Position numbers and translations under genes: made by a program
In this document: positions 30,308 to 38,627 of the stretch, one piece after another
Numbering within the stretch: the first letter of the stretch is position 1
Layout: every line of letters starts with the position of its first letter
Assembly: GCA_022486625.1 (NCBI GenBank)
Contig: JAKVKH010000004.1
Location: 62,001 to 126,000, forward strand
Length of the DNA: 64,000 bases
Origin: Butyrivibrio sp.
GTDB lineage: Bacteria > Bacillota > Clostridia > Lachnospirales > Lachnospiraceae
Direction: 5' to 3'
The notes under the pieces: model-generated
What the model was told of the DNA's origin: nothing
Database searches by the model: none
What the model saw: the letters and a program-made list of their open reading frames with translations, nothing else

Positions 30308-31462
30308 TCAGATCGAACCATATACAATCTGACGCATTCCACGGATAAAGCTGTGATCACAGCCGCCATCAATCTGCTGCATATAAATCAGAATCAGTTC
30401 TTCCTCCGGATCTGTAAAGAAATAGCTCCCTGCGAGACCGTCCCATCCAAATTCGCCAATACTGCCATTTGACATTGCTTCCGCCTTATTCTGAAGAATA
30501 CGGAAATAGTTCCCATATCCATAGCCGATGCAGCTGTCCAGCTTGAATGTATTCATCTGCTGCTGCGTCAACTGACTGGTTGTCATAAACTCCATCGTTT
30601 TGCGGCCGATTATTTCCTTTCCATGATATGCACCTTTATTCAGCAGCATCTCTGCAAAATGCGCATAATCTTCTACTGTGGAATATAGTCCTGCTCCGCC
30701 GGATTCATACCATGGATCTTCAAACGGCTGATCCATCTCCAGCTTCTGCCGGATGTCTTCTTCTGCACGCACCGGTTTTCCGTCTTTTTTCCTTCGATAA
30801 AGAACTGCCTGGCGAAAGCTCCTGTCTGCATCTATTTTGAAATCCGTGTCTGTCATATTCAGTGGAATAAACAGTTCCTCTTTCAGAAACTGTGAAAACG
30901 GCATCCCGGTAATTACTTCGATCACTGCCGCCATCACATCCGCCGACAGGCCATACCGAAAACCGGTACCAGGCTCAAATGCCAGGCAGGCTTCACTGAA
31001 CTTGTTACAGACATCTGTATTACTCCTGAGGATACCGGATTTTTTCTGTGTACGTGCTTCCTTATACACTTTGGTCATGGACTGTCCGGCTTCTCCATAA
31101 TCTCCATTATAGACAATCCCTGAGGTCATATTCAGAAGATCCCTGATCAGAATCGGATTCTCCGCCCTGCGGATTCCTTCAGGCATTGCCACCCTGCAGT
31201 CCTTGAATCCCGGAAGAAAATCTGATACCTTCTGCATCAGATCCAGCTCACCGCGCTCATACAGTATCATGGCTGCAACCGCCGTTACCGGCTTTGTCAT
31301 GGAAAAGATCTTATAGATGCTGTCCTTTCGATCCGTTCCAAGACAGTTCTCATATACCTTTTTCCCTTTATGTTCTACCAGAAGGGATGCCCCAAGAATC
31401 TTTTCCTGATCTTTCTGTGCATCAAGATAAGCATCCAGTCTGCCAAGTTTTCTGATATTCAT
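30308..31462 (-). CDS. Serine beta-lactamase-like hydrolase (class C/EstB type)
   Basis: A 384-residue protein of the beta-lactamase/transpeptidase-like fold: the nucleophile SxxK motif is SMTK near residue 54, and a YxxS-type second motif is in FRYGLSADVMA. There is no signal peptide, which argues against a wall or antibiotic role and for a cytoplasmic esterase or peptidase. GGAGG precedes the ATG by 8 bases. Likely co-transcribed with the Nudix gene. Resistance function is not supported. Confidence 0.85.
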   Translation of the reverse strand: MNIRKLGRLDAYLDAQKDQEKILGASLLVEHKGKKVYENCLGTDRKDSIYKIFSMTKPVTAVAAMILYERGELDLMQKVSDFLPGFKDCRVAMPEGIRRAENPILIRDLLNMTSGIVYNGDYGEAGQSMTKVYKEARTQKKSGILRSNTDVCNKFSEACLAFEPGTGFRYGLSADVMAAVIEVITGMPFSQFLKEELFIPLNMTDTDFKIDADRSFRQAVLYRRKKDGKPVRAEEDIRQKLEMDQPFEDPWYESGGAGLYSTVEDYAHFAEMLLNKGAYHGKEIIGRKTMEFMTTSQLTQQQMNTFKLDSCIGYGYGNYFRILQNKAEAMSNGSIGEFGWDGLAGSYFFTDPEEELILIYMQQIDGGCDHSFIRGMRQIVYGSI

Positions 31463-31535
31463 TCAAACGCCTCCGTACCCCTGTTCTTTATGACAACCTG
31501 CATTATACTCCTTTCCTTTATCGCTGTGAAGTGTC

Positions 31536-31572
31536 AAAAAATGCAGGTCATCCGTATTTCAATGACCTGCAT
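31536..31572 (-). terminator. Terminator of the Na/Pi cotransporter gene
   Basis: An 11-bp stem ATGCAGGTCAT (31541-31551 with 31562-31572) is followed on the minus strand by TTTTT. Confidence 0.85.
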
Positions 31573-31580
31573 TCCGTTTC

Positions 31581-33620
31581 TTACTCCTGGCTGTTCTTCC
31601 CTGCTTTTTTATCTTTGCTGTCCTTTTTGTTCTTTTTTTCCTTTTTATCTTTCTTATCTTTTTTGTGCTTGTCTTTTTCTGATTTATCTGTCCGGCTCGA
31701 CGATACATTTTCTTCCGTCCGCGCTGTCCCGTTCTCTCCTGCATCAGGCTTGAACGCTCTGACGTTTAATAATACCGGATGCTCTGCAACAAAAGACGGA
31801 TCCAGTGTATCCTCTTCATCCTCTTCAGATTTTTTCATTTTCGGGAGACGATATTTCCGTTCATAGAAATCCACTGCCTGTTCAAATTCCTGGTTCTTTT
31901 CCTGCTTGATCATTTCCAGATACTCATGTGTATCAAATCCGTCCTCTGTCACCTGCAGAAGGCATACTGCAATGTTGCTGCAATGATCGGATATTCTTTC
32001 AAAATCGGTTCCGAGATCTGACAGATCAAAGCCAAGTTCAATCGTACACTTGCCCTTACGCAATCTCCGGATATGACGTCTCTTGACTTCCATATGCAGT
32101 CCATCAATCACCTCTTCAAGGGGTTCTACGGTTCTGGCCAGCTTCAGGTCATTATTCTGGAATACCAGCACAGAAGTATTCATGATATCCTGCACCGCAT
32201 CGGTAAACACATTCAGTTCTTCCAGTGCTCTGTCGGAAAAGCTCCTGTTATTTGCATGCATTCTCTCTGCAATCTGCATGACATTCAGCGCATGATCACT
32301 GATTCTTTCGAAATCACTGATACAGTGCAGCAGAATGGATAATGTGTGACTGTCCTGCGTACTCAGATGGTGCGCGCTGATCTTGACCAGATAACTGCCC
32401 AGCTGATCTTCGTAACGATCCACCTTCTCTTCCAGCTTCTCTACTTCCTCTGCCGTTTCCTGATCATAGGACGTCAGAAGGGAAATGGCCTTGCCAAGAG
32501 ATTCCCTTGCAAATCCTGCCATATCGCTGGCCGCCTGTTTACTCTGTTCCAGTGCAAACGGCGGATTGGAAATAAATCTCGGATCGAGTGTGGTGATCCC
32601 TTTTTCAGTTTCCTGCTCTTCCTTTTCCTTCTCATCAATCGGGATCGTTTTAAGTGCCAGATCTACAAGGATTCCGGAGAACGGAAGCATAAGAGGCGTT
32701 GCAATCACATTAACAAGTGTATGCACACTGGCAATGCCAACCATTCCTGCCTGATCCTGCAGAAATGCAAAATGGAGAATTGCATTGAGTGTATAGAATA
32801 CAGTCATGAAAACAGCCGCCTTGATCAGGTTGAAATACAGATGCATCAGTGCGGTACGCTTACCATTCTTATTTGCTCCAAAAGAAGAAAGGATTGCGGT
32901 AATGCAGGTTCCGATTTCTGCACCGATGACCACCGGAATCGCCATTCCGTAATTAATCGCAACAGAGGCACTCAGCGCCTGTACCACACCGATTGTTGCA
33001 GCCGAACTCTGGATAATCATGGTGAATCCGGTTCCTACCAGCAGTCCGATCAGCGGATTGGAGAAGTGTACCAGAAAACTCTGAAATGCCGGAACATCCT
33101 TCAGCGGAGATACCGCATCGGACATCATATCCATGCCGAACATCAGCACTGAAAATCCCAGCAGAATTGTACCGACATTTTTCTTTTTATCAGAGTGGGA
33201 AAACATCAGAAAGGCGATACCGATCAGCGCCAGGAACGGCGTAAATGAGGTAGGCTTGAACATATTGATCAGAAAATTTTCACTGCTGATGGCATTCAGA
33301 CTCAATAGCCATGCAGTGAATGTGGTACCAAGATTAGCACCAAGAATAATATTAACCGCTTCTCTCAGCGTCATGATTCCGGAATTGACAAGTCCGACAA
33401 CCATAACCGTCGAAGCCGATGATGACTGAACCAGCGCAGTAACTGCAATACCAAAGAAATATGCAACAACACGATTGGACGTAATCTTACTCAACGTGCT
33501 TTCCAGTTTGCCTCCCGCCGCCTTGGTAAGACCATCACTCATGATGTTCATTCCATACAGAAACAGCGCCAAACCGCCAATCAGACCTGCAATCAACGAA
33601 AATACTTCCAGTGAGCTCAT
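31581..33620 (-). CDS. Na+/phosphate cotransporter with C-terminal PhoU domain
   Basis: A 679-residue NptA/YjbB-type protein. The N-terminal half (1-320) has two inverted Na/Pi-cotransporter repeats, each with a QSSSA/QSSAA motif (ALVQSSSAST, MIIQSSAATI). Residues about 350-560 form a PhoU-like helical domain (FERISDHALNVM, FERISDHCSNIA). The tail from about 640 is an unusual Lys/Asp low-complexity segment. Family members move phosphate coupled to Na+, often as exporters. GGAGG precedes the ATG; TTTACA-type repeats lie in the leader. Confidence 0.9.
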   Translation of the reverse strand: MSSLEVFSLIAGLIGGLALFLYGMNIMSDGLTKAAGGKLESTLSKITSNRVVAYFFGIAVTALVQSSSASTVMVVGLVNSGIMTLREAVNIILGANLGTTFTAWLLSLNAISSENFLINMFKPTSFTPFLALIGIAFLMFSHSDKKKNVGTILLGFSVLMFGMDMMSDAVSPLKDVPAFQSFLVHFSNPLIGLLVGTGFTMIIQSSAATIGVVQALSASVAINYGMAIPVVIGAEIGTCITAILSSFGANKNGKRTALMHLYFNLIKAAVFMTVFYTLNAILHFAFLQDQAGMVGIASVHTLVNVIATPLMLPFSGILVDLALKTIPIDEKEKEEQETEKGITTLDPRFISNPPFALEQSKQAASDMAGFARESLGKAISLLTSYDQETAEEVEKLEEKVDRYEDQLGSYLVKISAHHLSTQDSHTLSILLHCISDFERISDHALNVMQIAERMHANNRSFSDRALEELNVFTDAVQDIMNTSVLVFQNNDLKLARTVEPLEEVIDGLHMEVKRRHIRRLRKGKCTIELGFDLSDLGTDFERISDHCSNIAVCLLQVTEDGFDTHEYLEMIKQEKNQEFEQAVDFYERKYRLPKMKKSEEDEEDTLDPSFVAEHPVLLNVRAFKPDAGENGTARTEENVSSSRTDKSEKDKHKKDKKDKKEKKNKKDSKDKKAGKNSQE

Positions 33621-33646
33621 TCTTCCTCCATACCGGTGAATTCTAA

Positions 33647-33683
33647 TTTACCCGGCTTTTACATATACCTGACATTTTTTACA
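33647..33683 (+). promoter_or_regulatory. Pho-box-like array in the leader of the Na/Pi cotransporter
   Basis: Plus-strand TTTACC (33647), TTTACA (33658), CTGACA (33669) and TTTACA (33678) recur every 11, 11 and 9 bases. The array points against the minus-strand gene and lies just downstream of its predicted transcription start, a position that would suit repression. Confidence 0.4.
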
Positions 33684-33688
33684 CATAT

Positions 33689-33717
33689 ATCATACCCGAT
33701 CCTTTCTGAATTGACAA
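33689..33717 (-). promoter_or_regulatory. Promoter of the Na/Pi cotransporter
   Basis: Minus-strand TTGTCA (33712-33717), a 17-base spacer and TATGAT (33689-33694). The -35 directly adjoins the glpK terminator. Confidence 0.7.
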
Positions 33718-33749
33718 CAAAAAACGGGATCAGCTCTGCTGATCCCGTT
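33717..33749 (-). terminator. Terminator of glpK
   Basis: A 12-bp stem AACGGGATCAGC (33723-33734 with 33738-33749, 3-base loop) is followed on the minus strand by TTTT. Confidence 0.9.
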
Positions 33750-33771
33750 TCTGCCATAATATCAATTTCAT

Positions 33772-35280
33772 TTATTCCCCGTCGTCCTGACTCCACGCAA
33801 TCGCACATCTGACGGCTCTTCTCCAGCCCTTCATCAATGTCCTGCGCTCGTCTTCCTGCATATCCGGTTCAAATCTTCTGCCCAGCTGCCAGTTCATCCT
33901 GACATCATCAATATCCCGCCAGTACCCCACTGCAATTCCTGCAAGATATGCTGCGCCAAGTGCAGTCGTTTCAATACATTTCGGACGATATGCTGTTGTT
34001 CCGACAATATTGGCCTGGAAATGCATCAGGAAATTATTGGCACTTGCGCCGCCGTCAACCCGCAGTTCCTTCAGCGGAACTCCTGCATCCTCTTCCATGG
34101 CATGAATCACATCTGCAGACTGATAACAGATAGACTCCAGTGTTGCCCGGATAAAGTGTTCCTTCTTGCAGCCTCTGGTAATTCCGACTACAGTACCACG
34201 TGCATAGGGATCCCAATACGGAGCACCCATTCCCGTAAACGCAGGAACCACATAAACACCTGCCGTATCAAATACTTCATCTGCGTATTCTTCCGACTGT
34301 GCTGCAGTTTTCACCATACGCATTTCATCTCTGAGCCATTGAATTGCTGCTCCGGCTACGAAAACGCTTCCTTCAAGTGCATAATTTACTTCCGGCCCGA
34401 TGCCCGCTGCAACAGTTGTCAGCAGTCCGTGCGAAGATTGAATTGCTTCATGCCCCGTATTCATCAGAAGAAATCCGCCGGTTCCATAGGTATTTTTAAC
34501 CTGTCCAGGTTCAAAACAGCACTGGCCGAACAGCGCCGCCTGCTGGTCTCCTGCCGCACCCGCAATCGGAATCGGGCCTCCAAGTACAGACGGATCTGCG
34601 TTCCCATAGATGCAGCTTGACGGCTTTGCTTGCGGCATCATACTCGCCGGAATTCTGAATTTTGCAAGAAGCTCCTCATCCCAGCACATTTTATGAATGT
34701 CAAACAGCATGGTTCTGGAGGCATTGGTGTAGTCCGTAATATGAATTGCACCTTTCGTCAGGTTCCAGATCAGCCAGCTGTCCACATTTCCAAACAGAAG
34801 TCTTCCTTCTTCCGCCTTTCTTCTGGCACCCTCCACATGATCCAGAATCCATTCAATCTTGGTTGCAGAAAAATATGCATCCGGTACCAGTCCTGTTTTT
34901 TCACGGATAATCCGGTCAAACCCTTCCTTCTTGATCTGTTCGATCCGATCCGCTGTTCGTCTGCATTGCCATACAATTGCATTATATACAGGTTCTCCGG
35001 TTTCCCGGTCCCATACAATCGTCGTTTCACGCTGATTGGTAATTCCGATTGCCGCGATCTGTTCTGCCGTTGCACCGATTGTCGCCATGGCTTCTGTAGC
35101 AACCGCCAACTGCGAGGACCAGATCTCTCTCGGATTATGCTCTACCCACCCCGGCTGCGGATAATACTGCTGGAACTCCTTCTGCGCCATGTTTACAATT
35201 TTGCCGCTTCGGTCAAACAGAATGCAGCGTGAGCTTGTGGTTCCCTGATCCAGCGCAAGTACATATTTCTTTTCTTCCAT
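33772..35280 (-). CDS. glpK: Glycerol kinase
   Basis: A 502-residue FGGY-family kinase that makes glycerol 3-phosphate from glycerol and ATP. The opening [15 protein letters not shown] and the downstream [13 protein letters not shown] block are characteristic, and length matches the family. No glycerol facilitator or glycerol-3-phosphate dehydrogenase gene is adjacent. The N-terminal ribosome site is AGGTTACAGGAA. A candidate phosphorylatable His loop, as used by PTS control in Firmicutes, was not examined. It shares strand and a 19-base gap with the upstream acetyltransferase. Confidence 0.95.
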   Translation of the reverse strand: MEEKKYVLALDQGTTSSRCILFDRSGKIVNMAQKEFQQYYPQPGWVEHNPREIWSSQLAVATEAMATIGATAEQIAAIGITNQRETTIVWDRETGEPVYNAIVWQCRRTADRIEQIKKEGFDRIIREKTGLVPDAYFSATKIEWILDHVEGARRKAEEGRLLFGNVDSWLIWNLTKGAIHITDYTNASRTMLFDIHKMCWDEELLAKFRIPASMMPQAKPSSCIYGNADPSVLGGPIPIAGAAGDQQAALFGQCCFEPGQVKNTYGTGGFLLMNTGHEAIQSSHGLLTTVAAGIGPEVNYALEGSVFVAGAAIQWLRDEMRMVKTAAQSEEYADEVFDTAGVYVVPAFTGMGAPYWDPYARGTVVGITRGCKKEHFIRATLESICYQSADVIHAMEEDAGVPLKELRVDGGASANNFLMHFQANIVGTTAYRPKCIETTALGAAYLAGIAVGYWRDIDDVRMNWQLGRRFEPDMQEDERRTLMKGWRRAVRCAIAWSQDDGE

Positions 35281-35299
35281 TTCCTGTAACCTCCATATA

Positions 35300-36214
35300 T
35301 TAGTTCTGCCTGTCTGACTCCCATATCAGACGGACATACTTACCATAATGTGACGGGCTGAAGTTTACGCTTCTGCCGTTCTGATAGCTTTCCCCATAGA
35401 TATTTTCCTCTATATCCACTTCATCATATCTTCGAAATCCCAACTTTTCACAGATATGAATTGAAACCTCATTTTCCTTTTTGACCAGCGTCTGTACTTC
35501 CCGAAACTGCAATACTTCTTTTCCATAATTCATTACCGCACTGCAGACTTCAGTTGCATATCCCTTTTTTTGCCACGGTACGCCGATCAGGAATCCAAGT
35601 TCCACGTCATCAAAACCGTTCCGTATACTGAACCCGGCTCTCCCGATCACAGTTCCGTTTTTCTTCTCAATTACTGTCCATACACCAAATCCCAGAAGTC
35701 CATACACCTTTTCGATATAGTCCTTTGTATATCTGATTTCATCTTCCGGGTGTTCAAAAAGTCCTTCCATATATTTCGTCATGGACGGATCTGCATAAAT
35801 CCGGTAAAAATCATTCACATCATTTACCGTGGTTTCTCTGACAATGCATCTGTCTGTTTCAAGAATTTTCCACGGAAGTCCCGCAAGACGCTGAAAAGCT
35901 TTCTCATAGGAGTCCGCCTCAACCTCCTCAATGTCCGTAAATACATATTTTACACCGGAAAATCTCTGCTGCGTATCTTCCGATTTCTGAATTCCGATGG
36001 CATAAAATCCGCTCTTCCTGAGTTTTTCAATGATTTCCATATCGTCAGCCAGGAAAAGTGTCTCCATTGCATCATCACAGCTGATCTCATCTCCGTCTGC
36101 AGTATGACAGATCTTCGTCTTCAGGCCGCATTGCTGCAGATACCGTGCTGCGCCGCGCACAGGCTGTTCCAGTTCTCCGCCCATACGTAAGCAGAAAATC
36201 ACTTGCTTAAGCAT
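35300..36214 (-). CDS. GNAT acetyltransferase with extra N-terminal domain
   Basis: A 304-residue protein. The C-terminal part (about 118-280) is a RimJ/RimL-type GNAT domain, with the acetyl-CoA-binding loop in [12 protein letters not shown]. The first about 115 residues form a separate domain with a HAD/receiver-like alternation ([25 protein letters not shown]) that appears to lack catalytic Asp motifs of true HAD phosphatases. The substrate is unknown. Encoded 19 bases before glpK on the same strand, possibly one unit. Confidence 0.82.
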   Translation of the reverse strand: MLKQVIFCLRMGGELEQPVRGAARYLQQCGLKTKICHTADGDEISCDDAMETLFLADDMEIIEKLRKSGFYAIGIQKSEDTQQRFSGVKYVFTDIEEVEADSYEKAFQRLAGLPWKILETDRCIVRETTVNDVNDFYRIYADPSMTKYMEGLFEHPEDEIRYTKDYIEKVYGLLGFGVWTVIEKKNGTVIGRAGFSIRNGFDDVELGFLIGVPWQKKGYATEVCSAVMNYGKEVLQFREVQTLVKKENEVSIHICEKLGFRRYDEVDIEENIYGESYQNGRSVNFSPSHYGKYVRLIWESDRQN

Positions 36215-36289
36215 GCATCCTTATCCTCTCATATATCAATGATAGATCATCCTGAATGGCTTTCATCTCATAAAGGCTGCGAGGATGAT

Positions 36290-36318
36290 TTGATTACATC
36301 ACTTCTCTATTGTATAAT
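36290..36318 (+). promoter_or_regulatory. Promoter of the cyclophilin gene
   Basis: TTGATT (36290-36295), 17-base spacer, TATAAT (36313-36318). Confidence 0.7.
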
Positions 36319-36388
36319 AAATTGCGCTTTTCATCGACCATTATTTTGAAGTAAAGACACCGTCATGTGTCTTGGAAAGAGGTATCAA

Positions 36389-36910
36389 ATGGCTCAGAAT
36401 CCAGTTGTAACAATTACCATGGAAAATGGGGATGTCATCAAGGCAGAGCTTTATCCTGAAATCGCCCCCAACACAGTCAACAATTTTATTTCTCTGATCA
36501 ATAAGCATTTCTATGATCATGTTTCCTTTCACCGCGTCATCAGCGGTTTCATGCTGCAGGGCGGAGATCCGGAAGGAACCGGCATGGGCGGCCCGGGTTA
36601 TGAAATCAAGGGAGAATTTTCTTCCAATGGTTTCAAAAACACCTTAAAGCATACCGCAGGTGTTCTGTCCATGGCCAGAACCATGATTCCTGATTCTGCA
36701 GGATCGCAGTTCTTCATCATGCATCAGGATGCTCCGCACCTTGACGGTGAATATGCAGCTTTCGGCAAGGTGACGGAAGGCTTGGATATCGTAAACAAAA
36801 TTGCTGCTGTCCAGACTGATTTTCAGGATCGCCCGCTTCAGCCGCAGATCATGCAGACTGTTACCGTAGAAACTTTCGGAAAGGATTATCCGGAACCGGA
36901 AAAGATGTAA
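36389..36910 (+). CDS. Cyclophilin-type peptidyl-prolyl cis-trans isomerase
   Basis: A 173-residue single-domain cyclophilin without a signal peptide, so cytoplasmic. The catalytic Arg lies in VSFHRVISGFMLQGGDP, followed by SAGSQFFIMHQDAPHLDG. It speeds Xaa-Pro isomerisation in folding proteins. The ATG at 36389 follows AGAGG and gives the standard opening; the ATG at 36365 lacks a site. Single-gene unit with its own promoter and terminator. Confidence 0.94.
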   Translation: MAQNPVVTITMENGDVIKAELYPEIAPNTVNNFISLINKHFYDHVSFHRVISGFMLQGGDPEGTGMGGPGYEIKGEFSSNGFKNTLKHTAGVLSMARTMIPDSAGSQFFIMHQDAPHLDGEYAAFGKVTEGLDIVNKIAAVQTDFQDRPLQPQIMQTVTVETFGKDYPEPEKM

Positions 36911-36930
36911 AACAGAAATTTCCGTATCAG

Positions 36931-36974
36931 AAAAGGCGATACCGGAGGATAATTCCTTCGATATCGCCTTTTTT
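36931..36974 (+). terminator. Terminator of the cyclophilin gene
   Basis: A long hairpin with AAGGCGATA/TATCGCCTT as outer stem and an AGGA/TCCT inner stem, followed by TTTTTT. Confidence 0.9.
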
Positions 36975-37012
36975 CAGCAGATGCTGTCTGCATTTATCTC
37001 TAAAAAGGGAGG

Positions 37013-37041
37013 ATGCCAGATAAACTAAGTTTATCTGGCAT
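37013..37041. other. Isolated strong hairpin in the gap between cyclophilin and lipid kinase
   Basis: ATGCCAGATAAAC and GTTTATCTGGCAT form a perfect 13-bp stem with a TAA loop. On the minus strand it is followed by CCTCCCTTTTT, so it could be a weak distal terminator of the lipid kinase gene. The rest of this 266-base gap (37042-37176) is AT-rich and holds nothing recognisable. Confidence 0.45.
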
Positions 37042-37176
37042 TATTATGAAAAAGTTTTTTAATTGGTATTGTTTCATCTGACAATTATTAGTATATAAAA
37101 CAGAAATGAAGAAACAATAATCTGAAGTAACGGTTTTTTTAATTATTTATGAACAAGTTATGAACACGGCCAGAAT

Positions 37177-38067
37177 TTACTGCGGAATTCTGATTGTTAA
37201 TGCCTTATTCTCATTCACGATTTCCACATGACGATGCGAACCGCCATATTCTCCGTCCCTTGTCCATGCAATCTCCTCCGCTGAATCCATGGTCAGATGA
37301 TCCGTTTTGAAACAGTACATATAATTGGTATTGATGTCACGGTCCATCAGCGCTGCCATAATATTGCTCAGTTCAATCATATTATGTGGCAATTTGATCA
37401 GTGTGACTTCAAATACACCATCGTCCAGTTCCACATACTTTCCGGTAATCCGTTTGAAGCCCCCGACAGATATGGAATTGGTTATCATTCCAAAAATAAA
37501 ATCATCTTCAATTACAGTGTTTCCGTAAGTTACTTTCATATGATAGGAGCGAATTTCAGACAGCTTTTTCATGCCTTCCATCAGATAGGCCATATGCCCC
37601 AGTACATTTTTCAGATCCTGTCTGGTCTGATATGACACATCCGTAAACACTCCAAATGCCGCAATATAAACAAAGCACTCGCCGTTCAGTGTCCCCACAT
37701 CACATGCATAGTCCTTTCCTTCTGTAATCGCCTGTGCTGCCGCCTTCATAGCTGCCGGGATTCCAAGACTCATGGCAAAATCGTTTGTTGATCCCGCCGG
37801 CACATAGCCAATCGGAATATGAATTCTGGATCTCATCATGCCATTAACAACTTCATCCAGAGTCCCATCTCCTCCACTGCAGGAGATCAGCTGATAATTC
37901 TCATCACGTTCAATTACTGCGCGTGTCGCATCTCCGGCATACTGCGTAGGATATGCAGTCACCTCGTATCCTGCTTTGGTAAAAATATCGATCAGATCCA
38001 GCAGATTACTGCGAATTCGTTCTTTCCCCGCACGCGGATTATATATAAACAGCATTCTGTTTTTCAT
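37177..38067 (-). CDS. Diacylglycerol/lipid kinase (DgkB/YegS family)
   Basis: A 296-residue soluble lipid kinase with the family SGGDGTLDEVVNGM nucleotide-binding loop near residue 60 and a following PAGSTNDFA. It phosphorylates diacylglycerol or a related lipid at the membrane face. The frame stays open 78 codons upstream through a repeat region, but GGAGG with six bases to the ATG at 38067 fixes the start; the upstream reading contains the peptide AMWQESSACLHAKTTS twice, an artefact of the DNA repeat. It is separated from the crh gene by that repeat region. Confidence 0.92.
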   Translation of the reverse strand: MKNRMLFIYNPRAGKERIRSNLLDLIDIFTKAGYEVTAYPTQYAGDATRAVIERDENYQLISCSGGDGTLDEVVNGMMRSRIHIPIGYVPAGSTNDFAMSLGIPAAMKAAAQAITEGKDYACDVGTLNGECFVYIAAFGVFTDVSYQTRQDLKNVLGHMAYLMEGMKKLSEIRSYHMKVTYGNTVIEDDFIFGMITNSISVGGFKRITGKYVELDDGVFEVTLIKLPHNMIELSNIMAALMDRDINTNYMYCFKTDHLTMDSAEEIAWTRDGEYGGSHRHVEIVNENKALTIRIPQ

Positions 38068-38098
38068 GATCATCCTCCAGACACCTGTGATTGCGTTG

Positions 38099-38151
38099 CT
38101 CGTCGTCTTTGCATGCAGGCATGCAGACGACTCCTGCCACATGGCTCTGCT
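38099..38151. repeat. 53-bp hairpin-forming direct repeat, copy 1
   Basis: Identical over 53 bp to 38225-38277. It contains GTCGTC, then TGCATGC-AG-GCATGCA, then GACGAC, i.e. an imperfect hairpin, followed by a CTCCTGCCACATGGCTCTGC tail. Confidence 0.9.
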
Positions 38152-38159
38152 CCAGTAAT

Positions 38160-38284
38160 TGCGAATAAGCAGACGCCACCTTCGAAACCTCCGGTTTCTC
38201 GGTCGCGTTGCTCGCCATATGTCACTCGTCGTCTTTGCATGCAGGCATGCAGACGACTCCTGCCACATGGCTCTGCTTATTCGC
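38160..38284. repeat. Mosaic of short inverted repeats around copy 2
   Basis: GCGAATAAGCAG (38160-38171) is inverted as CTGCTTATTCGC (38273-38284). Inside are a GAAACC/GGTTTC hairpin (38184-38198) and a second GCGTTGCTCG matching one just before copy 1. Confidence 0.8.
38225..38277. repeat. 53-bp hairpin-forming direct repeat, copy 2
   Basis: Exact copy of 38099-38151, 126 bp downstream. It ends next to the crh terminator. Confidence 0.9.
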
Positions 38285-38285
38285 G

Positions 38286-38324
38286 CAAAAAGGCGGCCCA
38301 CATCTTCCGATGCAAGGCCGCCCC
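38286..38324 (-). terminator. Terminator of the hprK-crh cluster
   Basis: On the minus strand GGCGGCC/GGCCGCC stem with an inner GCATC/GATGT helix, followed by TTTTT. It lies 15 bases after the crh stop. Confidence 0.88.
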
Positions 38325-38338
38325 TTAATTCAATTTCG

Positions 38339-38599
38339 TCAGTGTTTCACACCCTGCAGATAACTTTCCATATCGGCTACTGCTGCTGTCTCATCTGATC
38401 CTTCAGCGATCACATCAATCTTCTCACCGCTGTTAAGGTTCAGTGTCATCATTCCCATGATGCTCTTGGCATTCACCTTTTTGGACTGTGCCTCAATGTG
38501 AACCGTGCTGTCATACTTGCTTGCAAGCTGTACCAGTTCTGCTACCGGACGAGCCTCCAGGCCGTGCGGCAATTTGATTTCGATAGACTTCTTAATCAT
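38339..38599 (-). CDS. crh: Crh-like HPr paralogue (Glu15, Ser46)
   Basis: An 86-residue HPr-fold protein. Position 15, where HPr has the PTS phospho-histidine in GLHARP, is Glu here (HGLEARP; codon GAG checked in the DNA), so it cannot take phosphate from enzyme I. Ser46 and its surroundings (VNAKSIMGMM) are intact, the site used by HPr kinase. Bacillus Crh has Gln15 and the same gene neighbourhood (rapZ, whiA). I therefore call it Crh, a CcpA co-effector controlled by HprK, encoded five genes upstream in the same cluster. His12 is present but is not the normal phospho-site. Many tools would label it simply HPr. Confidence 0.85.
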   Translation of the reverse strand: MIKKSIEIKLPHGLEARPVAELVQLASKYDSTVHIEAQSKKVNAKSIMGMMTLNLNSGEKIDVIAEGSDETAAVADMESYLQGVKH

Positions 38600-38627
38600 A
38601 ATTCCTCCTTTACTGCAAAGAGCTCCT

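Noticed and set aside
30308..31462. Antibiotic-resistance beta-lactamase
   Set aside because: The fold matches, but there is no signal peptide and no AmpC-specific context; a general serine hydrolase is safer.
37013..37081. Tiny frame (22 codons, MPDKLSLSG start) after an AAAGGGAGG
   Set aside because: The ribosome site touches the ATG, and the start lies in a perfect hairpin; no support as a gene.
38085..38290. CRISPR array
   Set aside because: Only two repeat copies, with a single 73-bp gap that itself holds inverted repeats; no cas genes.
38068..38301. 78-codon N-terminal extension of the lipid kinase
   Set aside because: It is a reading of the duplicated hairpin repeat; GGAGG places the start at 38067.
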